Of a stretch of DNA of 28,388 bases, positions 17,395-28,086 are shown one piece after another. Source of the stretch: Emmonsiellopsis sp. PD_33 (lineage: Eukaryota > Ascomycota > Eurotiomycetes > Onygenales > Ajellomycetaceae). The position numbers and the translations under genes were made by a program. Each line of letters begins with the position of its first letter. Position 1 is the stretch's first letter. The stretch is from positions 1-28,388 of the forward strand of contig JANTQF010000414.1 in the NCBI GenBank assembly GCA_032988165.1, read 5' to 3'. The notes beneath the pieces were generated by a model. It did not search any database and was not told where the DNA came from. It saw nothing but the letters and a program-made list of their open reading frames with translations.

Positions 17395-20300
17395 TCAATA
17401 GTCGTCGTCGTCCATTTGATTTGGGCTCCCTCTATACTGTTGTCTCTTAGGGTATCCGGCTTTCTCAGAGCTGTATTTGCCGGAGCTGGTGATGGGACGG
17501 GGGCCTGTTGGCCTACGCTGAGGAGTGCTGTGGTTCGGAGATGACCTGATAGGCGATCCGTTTGCCTAGATAAAAAGGAATTAGTGGTCGTTTCGAAATT
17601 AAGACGGGTTTTTATGGGAGTTAACTGAGACATACAGCATCAAATGAATGGCGTGCACCACCGCGTGAAGCCATGCGCTCTGCATAAGTGGGCTGTCCAT
17701 CGGTTTTAACCTTTATTGGTCTCTGGGGAACCAATGGGCCCTCATCTTTGATTTTTGGTGGCCGTGGAGGTGCGTTCCGTTTCCCAGAGGCAGTCGATAT
17801 GTCAGAATATCCTCCATCTGAAGCTGCATAATGGCCTGCACCAGCTCCAGGCTGGTTGGGTAGGCTCTGGTTGGATGCCCAACCCTCAGAATTAAGATAC
17901 ACTGGAGGTACGTAGGTCTGAGCTTGTGATTCCAGCTGGGTCTGATAACGAGCTGTGGGCCCTTGGCGTGGTTGAGGATGCTGCAAATTCAAGCTATCCC
18001 TATGTGCCTGATATTTCGGGTTTTCGGAAACCTGCGATGGAACCAGAGGGGAGGGAGGGCGGTTTTCCTGCTTCTCTAAGCTGGTATTTGATCGCAGCCT
18101 ATCGTCGCCACGGGGGTCATAATATTCGTTGGTGTTGTATGCATCCTGCCCCAAGTCTGAGCCGGACCGCGACAGTTCTGAAGACTGCCGTTCCTTGCGG
18201 CTGGTTTGGATGCTGTTACGGAGGTTTTCGCCCATGGAGGAAGCAGTTGTTTTGGACCATCTTGAAATTTTGGGGAAGAAGGAGGAGCTGCTAGATTTGT
18301 GCTTTCGGGATTTCTCGTTGGACATCTTGGGAGTGGTGTCCGTGCTCAAAGCACCCGACACGAGAGGAACTCGCGGAGGGGTTCCTAGTGGGACAGAACC
18401 GCCTCGTTTATGTCGGCCCATATTTTGCGCTTCGGCAGCAATCTGCTGGTCTAGCAAATCTTGCTCATGGGAAGTGAGCGGCTCCAAATCTTCGTCATCG
18501 TCCTCTTGAACAGGGCTAATGCGACGGTTAGCCGTAGTCTTCATATCGCCCGTGAGGTGGGGAGAGTTTGAAAGAAATCCGGATTGATCTCCTCCAGTCG
18601 ATGATGTTCCAGCTTGGCCTTCAGGCTCATAGCCGTCCTGGGCAGGTTCGCGGATATTGTCATTTGAATTAGCGGCTCCGGTCAGTGGGCGACCTTCTTG
18701 AGCAGCCCTCAAAGCTTCAACCTCAAGGAGCAAATGAACAAGCATATCCTCGATCTTCGTGAGGTCGTTGGAGCTCTTGAGACTCAGCCCTTTCAATGCC
18801 CGTTTGAAAACGTTCTTCTTCTTTGACCGCATATCTTCATCGTCATCTGCGGTGCTATATCTAGGCGTTCTTGTGGGTCCTATAGGTTGAGGTCGAGGAC
18901 CGCCAACAGCCTTTTGCGTACGATCATGCTGTTTCTCGTTTTCGCCCATTAGCAGTTCATCTTGCTGGGCAATGAATTTTTTCATGTCCTCGAACGAGTT
19001 GCGCATCTCTGCAGCACTTCGGACCAGAGTCACGAGAATCTCTGTATCTCGGGCATTTCGTTGGGCATCACGAACGGTGAGCTAAATATAATATTAGTTT
19101 ACTCACTCAACCGACAAAAGGAAAACAAGGGCGTATACTCACATGATCCATAAGCGCAACAATGTCTTTGGATTGGATCCTATCAATTCCTCGCCCAGTT
19201 GCACCATCATATAGAGGGGACGGCATTCCATGGGAATAGCCGCTAAGATGTCGCTTGTGTGCTTCTGTGAATGGGTCGTCATGGCCTAATGGGCTGTCAA
19301 GCCCGAGATTCTTATAACCGGACGACTCGAAAGCCTTGCCTCGGGGTTCAGGGGTGGCAAGGCTTGGGGAACGGGGGTTAGCACCGGATATGTACCCTTC
19401 ATCCTTCACTACTCCCGGAGGAGTCATCACTAGGTGGTCGACAGGATAGAGATCTCTTGTTTGGCCAGGTTCATCGTGTCCAGAGGGATATGCATCGGCG
19501 TAATCCCCACCATAAAATGGCTGACCGAAAGCATTGCCTTCGACACCTGTTCCGGGAAGAGGGCTTGCCCGGTCAAGAATTCCTTGGTTCTCTTGAAGTT
19601 CATCAACGTGAGGTTGCAAATGAACGGCATTTCCCTTGGACAGTGGAGGTGTTGCACTATAAGGCCAGTGGTCTCGATTTTCGTGAGAGATGCCGCCTAT
19701 CGGACCCTGAATAATAGAAGGATTCGTGTTTATCTCCGATTCTTCCGAGTCAGGAATGTGGCCTATTTCAGGAATCGGGCTTCCAGCCCCTGGCAATCCG
19801 GTCGCCCCCATAATAGGTTGATCCCCCTGCTCGTCAAACGAATTTGCCACACTCTGGGGTGGTGATGTAGCGCCCATGCGATTCTGGAACGATTTCTCTG
19901 CGGGACTCGACGCATCCTGGCGTTGTTTCAGAGGGCTGCCCTGGCTGACTTCTGACTGGCCTCGTTGGATATCATTCAACGATCCAGGGCTGCCGCTTTG
20001 GCGTCGATTAAGCGATTCAACAGCCGAGTTCCTGTTTGAATGGATAGACCCCACGTCCACCACCGATGGGTCAAGGAGCGAAGCAACGGCTGACTCAACA
20101 CCGATAGGAGTATGAACGTATTCTGCGTTGCCGGCAGCTCCCCGTGTGACCTGCTGGCCAGGGCTAAAAGGATCCTCGAAGCTGTCGTCGGTGTAAGTTG
20201 TCATGCGCCGCATATCATCTTGGGAACCATCCAAACTATCCTGGCCCATTGAATGTCGGTTCTCATCGCTTTCATCGCTCCAACGGTCGTTCTTTGTCAC

Positions 20301-22502
20301 CCGCGGAGATTCTTCGTAGCCGAGTTCCGCCATGGACTCGTTACGCTGCGCCAATATCGCGTTTCGCTTCTCAATATCGTAGTCAGCTGGTCGTGTCGAT
20401 CTAGCTAGGTTCGTACTTGGGGCGGACGAAAGAGATTCGATTGATAGCCTGTGATCTGGTCCGGGCATATCCCTACTTACCGATCCAGAGCTATCGCCCC
20501 GCTGAGCCGTTTCCTCTCCAATATCAGACTCGTCATCACGATAGCTTGCGACGCTCTGGATTGGACTAAGAGCACGATTGTTGGAATATCCGTCGAAGAG
20601 TTCGTCGGGATTTTGAATGAAGGTGTGGTCTTCGACGTAGGTTTCGGGCTTGGTTGGAGTAGAATCATCGTCGAATTCCTGGCTCCTTGTGTTGGATAAG
20701 ATTTCATCCCTGGAACTCGATCCACTCATCAAGCCACGGGGTGTTTGAGTGGGCGTACTGGAGCCGGGGTCCATTTCTTGAGGTGATCTTCGTGCGACTT
20801 CACCATGGCGGGGAGTTTCGGTGCCAGTAGTTTGATGCGATAATATCGAATCTCTTGTCAGTTCCGAATCCATCTCACTGCGCATTGGCATCTGGGGAAC
20901 TCCGTGCTTTTGGAACAGGAGCTCTGTTTCGTTGATGCTCCCGCTTCGGCTTCGGCTCTTACTTCCCTTTTTCCTCCGCTCCCGTTTGTCCAGACTCGAT
21001 TTAGAGTCGTGATGCTTGAGAGCCGCTGCAGTAAGAGCGGTTCCAACAATTGCGGCAGCCTCAGCATCGCGGAGACCTTTGCTTTTCTTCCTTTGCAAAC
21101 TCTCATCGTCTACATAGGAATCTTCGGACAACCTTCTTGCATAAGTTTTAACGTTTTGATGTTCCCGGTTTTTCTCTCGTTTGCGGTCTTTTCCCTTGCT
21201 AGAATGTCCATCAATTGAGGAATCTTTGCTGTGCTTGCTGACTATCACATGTGGCTTAGTGACGTCGGGGGCGCTTGCGTGTTTTGATAAACGCCTTCCA
21301 AGTTCGTCCCTTGAACCAACACTTCCTGAGCCGAGCGAAGGGTTTGTACCACGCTCAAATTGAGACCGGTTAGCGTGTACTTTTTGATCCTTTTTCAGTT
21401 CCTTCAGCTCCGGTAAAATAAGTCGTCGGATCGCATCCTCTACTGTTTCTAACAATCTTGGGTTGTTGATGGACGATTTCGATGTTGTAGAACGGAAAGA
21501 ATACTGGTCCCCAGTCTTCAGCTGTGGAGATAGGGCCGAGTTGCTCAGGAGGCTAGATTCTGCGCTTGCTAAATCCTTCTCTCGATGCCTGCCCGACCGT
21601 CGACGGGGCGATTTGACATCGGCCTCCAGGAGTTCCTTGCTCACACTCCGACTCCTGCTCTTTTCTCCTCGTCTCTGTTTAGTTCGAGAGACCTCTCGTG
21701 GCACACCGCTGATTTTTTCTGCAGCTTTATGTGCTATCCGCTCTCTGCTCAAACTTCGACTCCGTCTCCGGGACGGTGTTTTCAGCATGTCAGGCGATTG
21801 GTGTTGCTCTTGGGCTTCGTCCCCACTTATACTATGACTGCGTTGACGGCGAGTTTGGGGCATACCGGTGGGTCCTTCCAGCATGGAATCCGGGGGCATC
21901 GACGAGATATCTGACGTGGGGTGGATATATCGGGCAGACAGTTCACTGTCCTGAGTGAACTCTATTTCCAAGGGCGAGCGACGAGTGTTGCCACGCTCAT
22001 CCGCCAAGGAGTTAGTGGAGCTGACGCTCAGGTCGTCCAACGCACCGTCAGTGATCTCCTTTGTTCGGGTTGGCGTCCCCAACGATATGCGCCTTGTATA
22101 TGAGGGCTTGCGTCCTCCGCTAGACTCGCTAATCTGGATAGTGGTGTCGTTTTGGTCCTTTGTTTTGCGAGCAGAAGAGGGAGTCACCTTTACCCTTACG
22201 CTGGGTCGAGAGTTCAGCCCGCCACCTTTCTTCCCTCCTTCGAAGTATTCTATGAGAAGTGAGGTTTGAGATTGATGGGAGGTTCGTGAGAGCTTAGCGT
22301 CGTCACGGTCTCGATGTTGCGAACGACGGCGCGTAGAGATTGTGATGGGGCTTCCGTCATCTGGGATGGAGTATGAAGTTTTATCGGTCCGACGAGATAG
22401 ATCGGTCGCAAGATCCGTCCCTGTTGCGCTGCCTCCAGTTGTGTCAAGGAACGAGTCGGTCGGAGCTGGTAAGATCGGTTTGCGGGTGTTAACACCCATC
22501 AT
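17395..22502 (-). CDS. Very large, mostly disordered Ser/Arg-rich protein, 1658 aa, three exons
   Basis: Exons are 22502-19143, 19081-17636 and 17565-17395 (4977 nt). The two introns (61 and 70 nt) have GTGAGT and GTATGT donors and keep phase 0. I do not recognise a named family, but the protein has several ordered islands in a Ser/Arg/Asp/Gly-rich disordered chain. These are SQTSLLIEYFEGGKKGGG and a following VRVKVTPSSA near the N-terminus, an SR-type block (RRRSRSLSRERIAHKAAEKI) near residue 250, a helix LLETVEDAIRRLILPELKEL near 345-370, and an Ala-rich AAAIVGTALTAAALK near 475. Spanning the first splice join is a coiled-coil-like VRDAQRNARDTEILVTLVRS near 1122, followed by MLVHLLLEVEALRAAQ near 1225. 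The C-terminus has PxxP-rich basic text (PPRPPKIKDEGPLVPQRPIK) and ends MDDDDY. This layout suits a cytoskeletal, cortical or nuclear scaffold, but the function is not known. The start is the first of two adjacent ATGs. Confidence 0.82.
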
Positions 22503-24012
22503 GAATAGCCTAGCCGAACAATGGCATGCTCAACAAAGACGAGCAAGGGATGCACGAAGCTAGGGGGAATTGTGTGAAATAGATGACCGTGTAACAAGGT
22601 GGAGGCTGGGACTCGAAGGAAGGCAATATAGCGAGCAACCTGTCCAGCCTTGGACGACTCCGCCCGAGCAACTAGCTGAGACGATCAAAACGACGAAGCC
22701 ATTAAAACAAGCGAGCAGCCCGATAAAGGAACTACCGTGCCGTGGAGAAGGCCAGTGGCTGTTGAGCGTAGTCGAAGTTGGAGTTGGGGCAGACGGGCGG
22801 GGTGAAAGCGGTTGTTGGTGAGAGGAGACGGAGGTTGAAGAGGGTTGGTGTTGGTCAAGAGTCTCTCGCCTGGGACAAACAAACACGCCACTGCGGTGGT
22901 ACTACAGCGAGACAATGCTGCCCTTCAGAGACAATAAAAAGCTATACCATGAAGAAACAAAGAACAAGGATACGCTCGGACAAGAAGAACAGAAAGGAAA
23001 CAGGACGGGGCGGGAGAAAGCAGGGTGGCTGGTGGGCGAAGACGAGAGTTGACGTTGCGCCAAACACGCAGGCTGGGCAGGGAAGCGAAAAAAAAGAGGC
23101 TGAACTCCGCATCCGGCCTAGCAGTAAATACCGACGAGATGCCCCCAACAAGCTCCAGGTGAATGGGAGAACGGGATACGATGCTCACCACGTCTCCTGC
23201 AGACCATCCACGGGCACCCAGTGACCGCCTGTTTCTTTCCTTCACTGGACTGCTTGGCTGCTGTGTGCTTGGAATTCCCACCCCCGATGATGCCGTTGAT
23301 TGATCGCAGCGGCGGGCGCTGTTGACCAAGTGGATAATGCCAAATCGACACCCTATGAACTAGTTGGCTAGCTCCCTAGACACAGGCTCCAGTCGCCAGG
23401 CTCAAACGGCGCAGTTTAATCCAGACGGGCCCCATGGCACCCCTCGAGCCATGGAACAAGCACCGGGTCCCTCCCGAAACTCTCCCACAAACCTTCTACA
23501 CCAGGTTGCCAACCTGTCGACGAGGCTGGGATATCATAATCCCATGTCTTTTCCGTCCTGATTCGAGCATACTACTCTCGGCCTTGTCATCGTCGGGCTC
23601 ACCCTCTCTTGATACTTTGACAGCTGTCAGCCTAGATTCTGACCTGAGGCCTGCTCCTCCAACTTTGGATGGTGACTCCTAGAAACATGATATCAAACAG
23701 TAGGGTTTCAATTTGCACTGTTTCTTCTTTCTTCTAAGGGATTCTGACATGTTTACAAGTCAAGAGTGATTGACTCTTTTCAACTTTAGAGATAAAAGAT
23801 TAGTCCTTGGAAAAATCATACACTATCTTGCGCCCTGATAAAACTCAACCCCAATCTCTAGGTTGCACATTTTACCTATGCTGTTCGGGATAATACTATC
23901 CATTATCCCAACAATCATCCCCCTCCCGTCGATACCATTGCTGGAGGACTCTAAATACTATCATCAGCATTACCACCGCCATGCCTAGTACTTCAGAGCA
24001 GTGTTTGTCGAG
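22503..24012. promoter_or_regulatory. Upstream region of the large gene, then gene-poor DNA
   Basis: The part next to the large gene (22503 to about 23350) is pyrimidine-rich on the minus strand and is probably its leader and promoter. From 23400 on, several short plus frames occur (23434-23682, 82 aa with an ATG), but no domain is recognisable. The stretch 23690-24000 is AT-rich. No repeat or mobile-element end could be established here. Confidence 0.4.
22510..22527 (-). promoter_or_regulatory. Tiny upstream ORF next to the large gene's start
   Basis: On the minus strand ATGCCATTGTTCGGCTAG encodes five residues and stops 7 nt before the main ATG. If it lies within the mRNA, it would put a terminating ribosome almost on the main start and could lower translation. 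No transcript start is visible, so its use is unproven. Confidence 0.35.
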
Positions 24013-25398
24013 ATGCTGAAGATTCGATTCATTCGAGGACGTCCAATCAGGATGCTTCTTTCAATACGGAAATACTATCCGTATGTATTTTACAATAACG
24101 ATACAACTACCGCGATTGACGCCCGCTTGAACTCTACGTATTATCCAACCCTTCAAGTTACTATTCCCTACGCTCGTCTACGAGACTATTATCTCTAATT
24201 GATCCGCCAATGGCTCTTTTCATTAGACATGCCCTACGCCCGCTTTGCCCCTATAGATTTGGTGGTGGTTGGGCAACAACCGCTGTGTCCCGCAGTAAAC
24301 ATGGTCGATCCGCGAACTGTCCCTGATGAATTAGAGGATTTGTTTGCCGGTCGATTCCTTGCTAACTGTGCAGCTCTTGTCATGATTTCCGCAAAATTGT
24401 CAACGCCTTTGATACCTCAAAAAATGAGTAAGTTCCTCTCTATAATTTCCTTTGTTAAATGTCATATCTGCCCTCTAAGTTTCTCACCTGAGATACAAAT
24501 TGATAGGGATGACCGTCTACCTTCAGGACATCGTTTCTTTGACAGAAAATTATCTAAAATATCTGTCTACCTTGCTCCCACATTTCTACATGAGAGTGCG
24601 ATCCACAAAGTCCAGGAAGCCGTCTGGGATGTGATTAAATCCAAAGTATCAAACTACGATGAACTGTTTGATCTCCGGACCAACACAGCAGAGAGGCGCC
24701 GGGCTGATTTTACACACAAAAGCACCAGACACCATGACCCCACACGCCCCAGATGCTACAACTATTCCAACCCCTTTTTTCTTGGCTGAAGTAGGGTTCT
24801 CTGAGAGCTATGAAGATTTGGTGAAGACAACGAAGTTCTGGCTTGATGGGTATGAGAAGATCAGATTTGCATTTCTAATTAAATCCCAAGAGTCCCCACG
24901 CTACAGTGGGAAGAAATGCTTCGTTGCTCTTCCGAAAGAGGTCATGGCAAATGCAGAACAGTATGCGAATGATCGTGACGGCTTCAAGGCCAATGACTCT
25001 GATGGTATATTGCAAGCTTATGGTGCTCCGCTTGTTGGAAGAACCACTGCATTCCTGGAGATCTGGGAGCGGACCCAGTCCGGTAGTGTTGTCCTTCGGG
25101 GCGAGCGCATGGTAAGTAGATAGACTTATATTGGGTTTTACTTCTGGTTATCTACTTACACATGGTGTAGCATTTCTATGACTCGTTGGGGCCCATAAAC
25201 CCCCCGAAAATTGTGCTTGACTTTGAAGAATTTGGGATACCCGTGGAGGAGCTGCAGGGGCAAAAGATCAATATAAACTGGGGTAGCTGGATTACAAAGA
25301 TGGCGCGTGCTCGGAGAGAGCTCGCATGGGATCGTTTTTGCGCCGTACTGTATACGAACACCATCAAACTGAAAAGGAAGGTCTCCAGGGAAAATTGA
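24013..25398 (+). pseudogene. Broken fungal gene with a possible PD-(D/E)xK-like core domain
   Basis: Protein-like text runs through this stretch but no single frame carries it. From the ATG at 24013 one frame reads to a TAA at 24196 and goes on in the same frame (PYARFAPIDLVVVG, LVMISAKLSTPLIPQKM). A GTAAGT..TAG intron at about 24427-24506 leads to MTVYLQDIVSLTENYLKYL. The frame then shifts near 24600 to IHKVQEAVWDVIKSKV...ADFTHKS, and again near 24735 to PDATTIPTPFFLAEVGFSES. A clean 59-nt intron (25112-25170) joins GERM to HFYDSLG, and the last exon ends KRKVSREN at 25398. The PD...E-V-G...S spacing and following strand (IRFAFLIKS) resemble the restriction-endonuclease-like fold seen in Uma2-type domains; this is inference. 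A shortened intact product of 201 aa (ATG at 24734) is possible. A 55-nt intron with a poor GTCTAC donor could bypass the TAA, but the later shifts favour decay. Confidence 0.5.
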
Positions 25399-25997
25399 CT
25401 GCCTTGGAGCCTCAAGATTTAACAGAACAGCCGAGAATAGGAAGTGTGAGAATCCAACTAGACCAAAAAGGATCAAACCTTAAGGGCCAGTGGCTCTAAG
25501 CAATGTCTTCTAGAAAGCGCCGCAGCAAATCGAAGTTTTACCAGAGAGGAATTCGAGGACAAGAACAACAGCAACGGCAATTTCTATTTCCATCTCGAAT
25601 CTGCAGCATCGCCAGATCCAAAGCTAGGTTCATTGGATCCACAAAAGCCCCATTAGCTGCATTAGCTCGGGCTAGCGCCCTCTTGTCTCCCAGACGACCA
25701 CAGACCCCAGCATCGCAAGCCGATTGGCCCCGCGCGACCCTTGGCTGGATTTCGGATTTTTTCGCGCTTGCCAACACATCACCCCACACCATCTCGAATG
25801 GGAATCACCAGATTCGATGTGGAGCGAGTCATTGAGGTTACACTCGTTTCCTGAGGCCTCAGCCTTCGAATTCAAAGCCCATCTCAGTCCATGTTCCTCG
25901 TCGGGAGTTTGAAAACCAACCAGTAGTTAACTATCCGTATGCAACGGGTGATGCACAAGATGTTGTGAGCCTGTCGGGTTTATTCCCAGCCTTGACC
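25399..25997. other. Flank of the broken gene, no confident gene
   Basis: A 110-aa frame with an ATG (25503-25835, plus) starts with a basic segment (SSRKRRSKSKFYQRG) but shows no domain. A second plus-strand frame past 25380 continues as charged text (LTALEPQDLTEQPRIGS) after the relic's stop codon, so the original gene may once have been longer. Nothing else is recognisable. Confidence 0.35.
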
Positions 25998-26185
25998 TGT
26001 TGAAAAGATGTCTCTCCACCTTGATTATCTTTTTCTATTTGCCTTTCAAACAGCTTCATTGGTGGTTTAACAAAGTTCTTTTAAGGAAGCATGACATCAC
26101 AACCTCTTCTACACCATTCCATATGATGAACCTCAGTTATTTAATACAATCAATATTTAACCTCACCATAGTATCCTTACCAACA
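25998..26185. mobile_element. Probable solo LTR, Ty1/copia-like, 188 bp
   Basis: The segment begins TGTTGAAAAGATG and ends TTACCAACA, giving TG..CA ends with a 5-bp terminal inverted repeat (TGTTG/CAACA). Inside it has a CTCTCCACCTTGATTA stretch near the left end and ATTTAATACAATCAATATTT near the right end. Both look to me like fungal copia LTRs, the second being the usual A/T-rich region where transcripts end. The length fits this class. No matching target-site duplication is visible (TGACC on the left, TCCCC on the right), and no primer-binding site or polyprotein follows, so it would be an old solo LTR. Confidence 0.5.
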
Positions 26186-27298
26186 TCCCCCTGCTGTGAT
26201 GTTTAAACATCACGGGCATGTACATACTTCTCTCAGTCCCGCCCAGAATGAAGAAAGAGCCTAACCAAAACATTTATAGATTTCCCCTATTTTTTCCCCA
26301 ATCTAATATGGATTCATCAATTATACCCAGACAATTTTGAAAAAGTTTCCCATTTGCTCTCCCTTTTCAATCCCCTCCCCTCCCTCTTTTTTTCATTCTG
26401 CACATCAGTTCCTCCATGTTGGGAAGATCACTTATAGAATTACTATCTCTAGAAAATGAATGAATAGACTAGATAACTAAAACCCATTATGCTCACTTCC
26501 TTTTATATTTATTTACTTTCCCTGAGGAGGAGCATCTGCCTAAGAAGGGCGTTTGCAAAGAAAGAGCGTAAGATGAGTAGATGAAATCATAAACAGTATA
26601 CATAATATTAATAACCAATCACCTGGTTATTCATGAGATATTTAGATGATCATGGCTATCTCACTTCTACAGGCTGCAAGTAAAAACCAAGTAAGAAAAC
26701 ATCCAGAAGAGTGATAGCTTTCAGAGAAAGTGAGTAGTAGCTTGAAATGGAAGAATCTTCTTGCCTAGAACTTACCACCTTCTAGTACTTCTAGATTAGT
26801 TGCTGTTTAGAGACGGACTGTGCTTTTTATGATGTTTCTATGGCTAATATAACCACTATCAGGTAGGCAGGAAACTTGGCTGAGGCACTCCTAGAGAATC
26901 TATACAGCTCCATGGACGGTTTGTGGGGATCAGAATGTTCTATACAAAGGATTTCAAACGCTGAGGTTCTACTACTGAGGAGATGGATAGGATGTTGGAA
27001 GCAGTCATCTTAAGTAAAGATATTGCCTTGACTCAGTTCAGGCGAAGGGAGGAAGAAGGCAGTGTTTAACATCGTACAACTTGGGTAGATGGCCAGTATA
27101 TGACCGTATATCAATAGCTAACCAGTAATTCACTGTCTGATAAGCTGAAACTCTAATGTCTAGTAAATATCTATCTACAAAGAAAAAATCATCGTCCCAA
27201 GACCATCACGAAAGTATTTTTCTGCTCATGAGTCAGTCTTGGTAACAGTAGTCGTGAACATTTTCTGTACGTAAATAGCCCCGTCCGTATGGCCGCTC
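26186..27298. other. AT-rich gene-poor stretch
   Basis: About 1.1 kb with frequent stops in all frames and no domain on either strand. It starts with an 18-bp palindrome beside the LTR. It could be eroded transposon or gene sequence. I could not identify reverse transcriptase, integrase or any other motif in it. Confidence 0.4.
26196..26213. repeat. 18-bp perfect palindrome
   Basis: GTGATGTTTAAACATCAC equals its own reverse complement. It lies 10 nt from the end of the probable LTR. It has no spacer, so as DNA it is a symmetrical protein-binding type site rather than an RNA hairpin. Confidence 0.7.
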
Positions 27299-27943
27299 CT
27301 AAATATACGAGCTGTCCAACGGTATCGACTCGGAAACGACAGCCGGATGAGACTGTATGCCGTCGACGACATATGGATCCGCCGGGTTCAAGTTGCCAGT
27401 AGTATGATGAGACTGGCTATGCCCGTAGTAGTTGCGGCGCTGCCTATTCGACGACGACTTCCTCGTGGTATGGTACTTCTTCAAGCTGCGCGAGACCAGG
27501 CTCTTGAGCGGCGGCAGGCAGCCGACGACAATAGCCGTGGCCGTTTCCACGGCTCCCCAGATGGCGAGGCCTACAAGATCGACTACCCCCATGATCATGA
27601 TATCCGTGGCTACGTCGACGGCGGTCGAGAAGATGACGCTGAAACTCTGCGTCCACGTTTCGTGGGGCGAGTCGCAGCCGCCTGGGAGGACATGGGGAGT
27701 ATAGACAAATTCAGGGGTTTGGAGACCACATAGCACGCACCATAGAAGTAATCTGACGGGGGGTTGCAGGTCAGGGTGCTCGCCAGCACGCATCCGATGA
27801 AGGAGAGGGCGGCAAAGACAGCCAGAGCATACCACAGCCGGCGCAATATCGGGAATGACAGGATGAGCCGGAAGAAGAGCGACAAGAAGCCCGCCTTGAC
27901 GGACCACAGGGTGGTCCAGAACCGCTTGAATGGCCATGGCGCA
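27299..27943 (-). pseudogene. Remnant of a Pth11-like fungal rhodopsin-domain membrane protein
   Basis: On the minus strand a frame from about 27943 reads FKRFWTTLWSVKAGFLSLFF, RLWYALAVFAALSFIGCVLA and NPPSDYFYG. A 59-nt GTGCGT..CCAG intron (27740-27682) joins it to GCDSPHETWTQSFSVIFSTA, VDVATDIMIM, then VGLAIWGAVETATAIVVGCL and PPLKSL, with a polar tail ending at the TAG at 27299. These are the central and last helices of the fungal rhodopsin-domain (Pth11-like, PF20684-type) family, normally about seven helices. Two parts are missing: the first two helices, and a block of roughly 45-50 residues between DIMIM and VDLVGLAIW (join near 27581-27590), where helices 5 and 6 belong. The join is in frame. 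No good start was found: an ATG at 28036 opens a Pro/Gln repeat in another frame. I therefore call it a remnant. A short expressed product is not excluded. Confidence 0.6.
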
Positions 27944-27994
27944 CATACACAGCCAGGCGCAGAGGTCTACTCTCCATGTCGCATGCAATGGCCA

Positions 27995-28016
27995 GGGTTG
28001 GGGTTGGGGTTGGGGT
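27995..28016. repeat. Short GGGGTT tandem repeat
   Basis: The plus strand has GGGTTGGGGTTGGGGTTGGGG, about three and a half units of a 6-nt motif. On the minus strand it would encode Pro-Gln or Asn-Pro repeats. It is too short to be more than a microsatellite. Confidence 0.6.
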
Positions 28017-28086
28017 CTAGGATAAGCATCCAGCATCCATCATCCATGGAGAGGAGGTCGCTTACTATTTAAGCATAACTATTTAA

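Noticed and set aside
23434..23682. 82-aa ORF with an ATG upstream of the broken gene
   Set aside because: The composition is Pro/Ser-rich with no recognisable motif. A second frame over the same bases is equally open, so there is no coding evidence.
25503..25835. 110-aa basic ORF as a gene
   Set aside because: It has an ATG, but no domain, no hydrophobic pattern and no splice context. It is better left as unassigned flank of the broken gene.
27995..28016. GGGGTT repeats as a telomere or interstitial telomere
   Set aside because: Ascomycete telomeres are usually TTAGGG. Only about three and a half units are present, and they sit within ordinary sequence.
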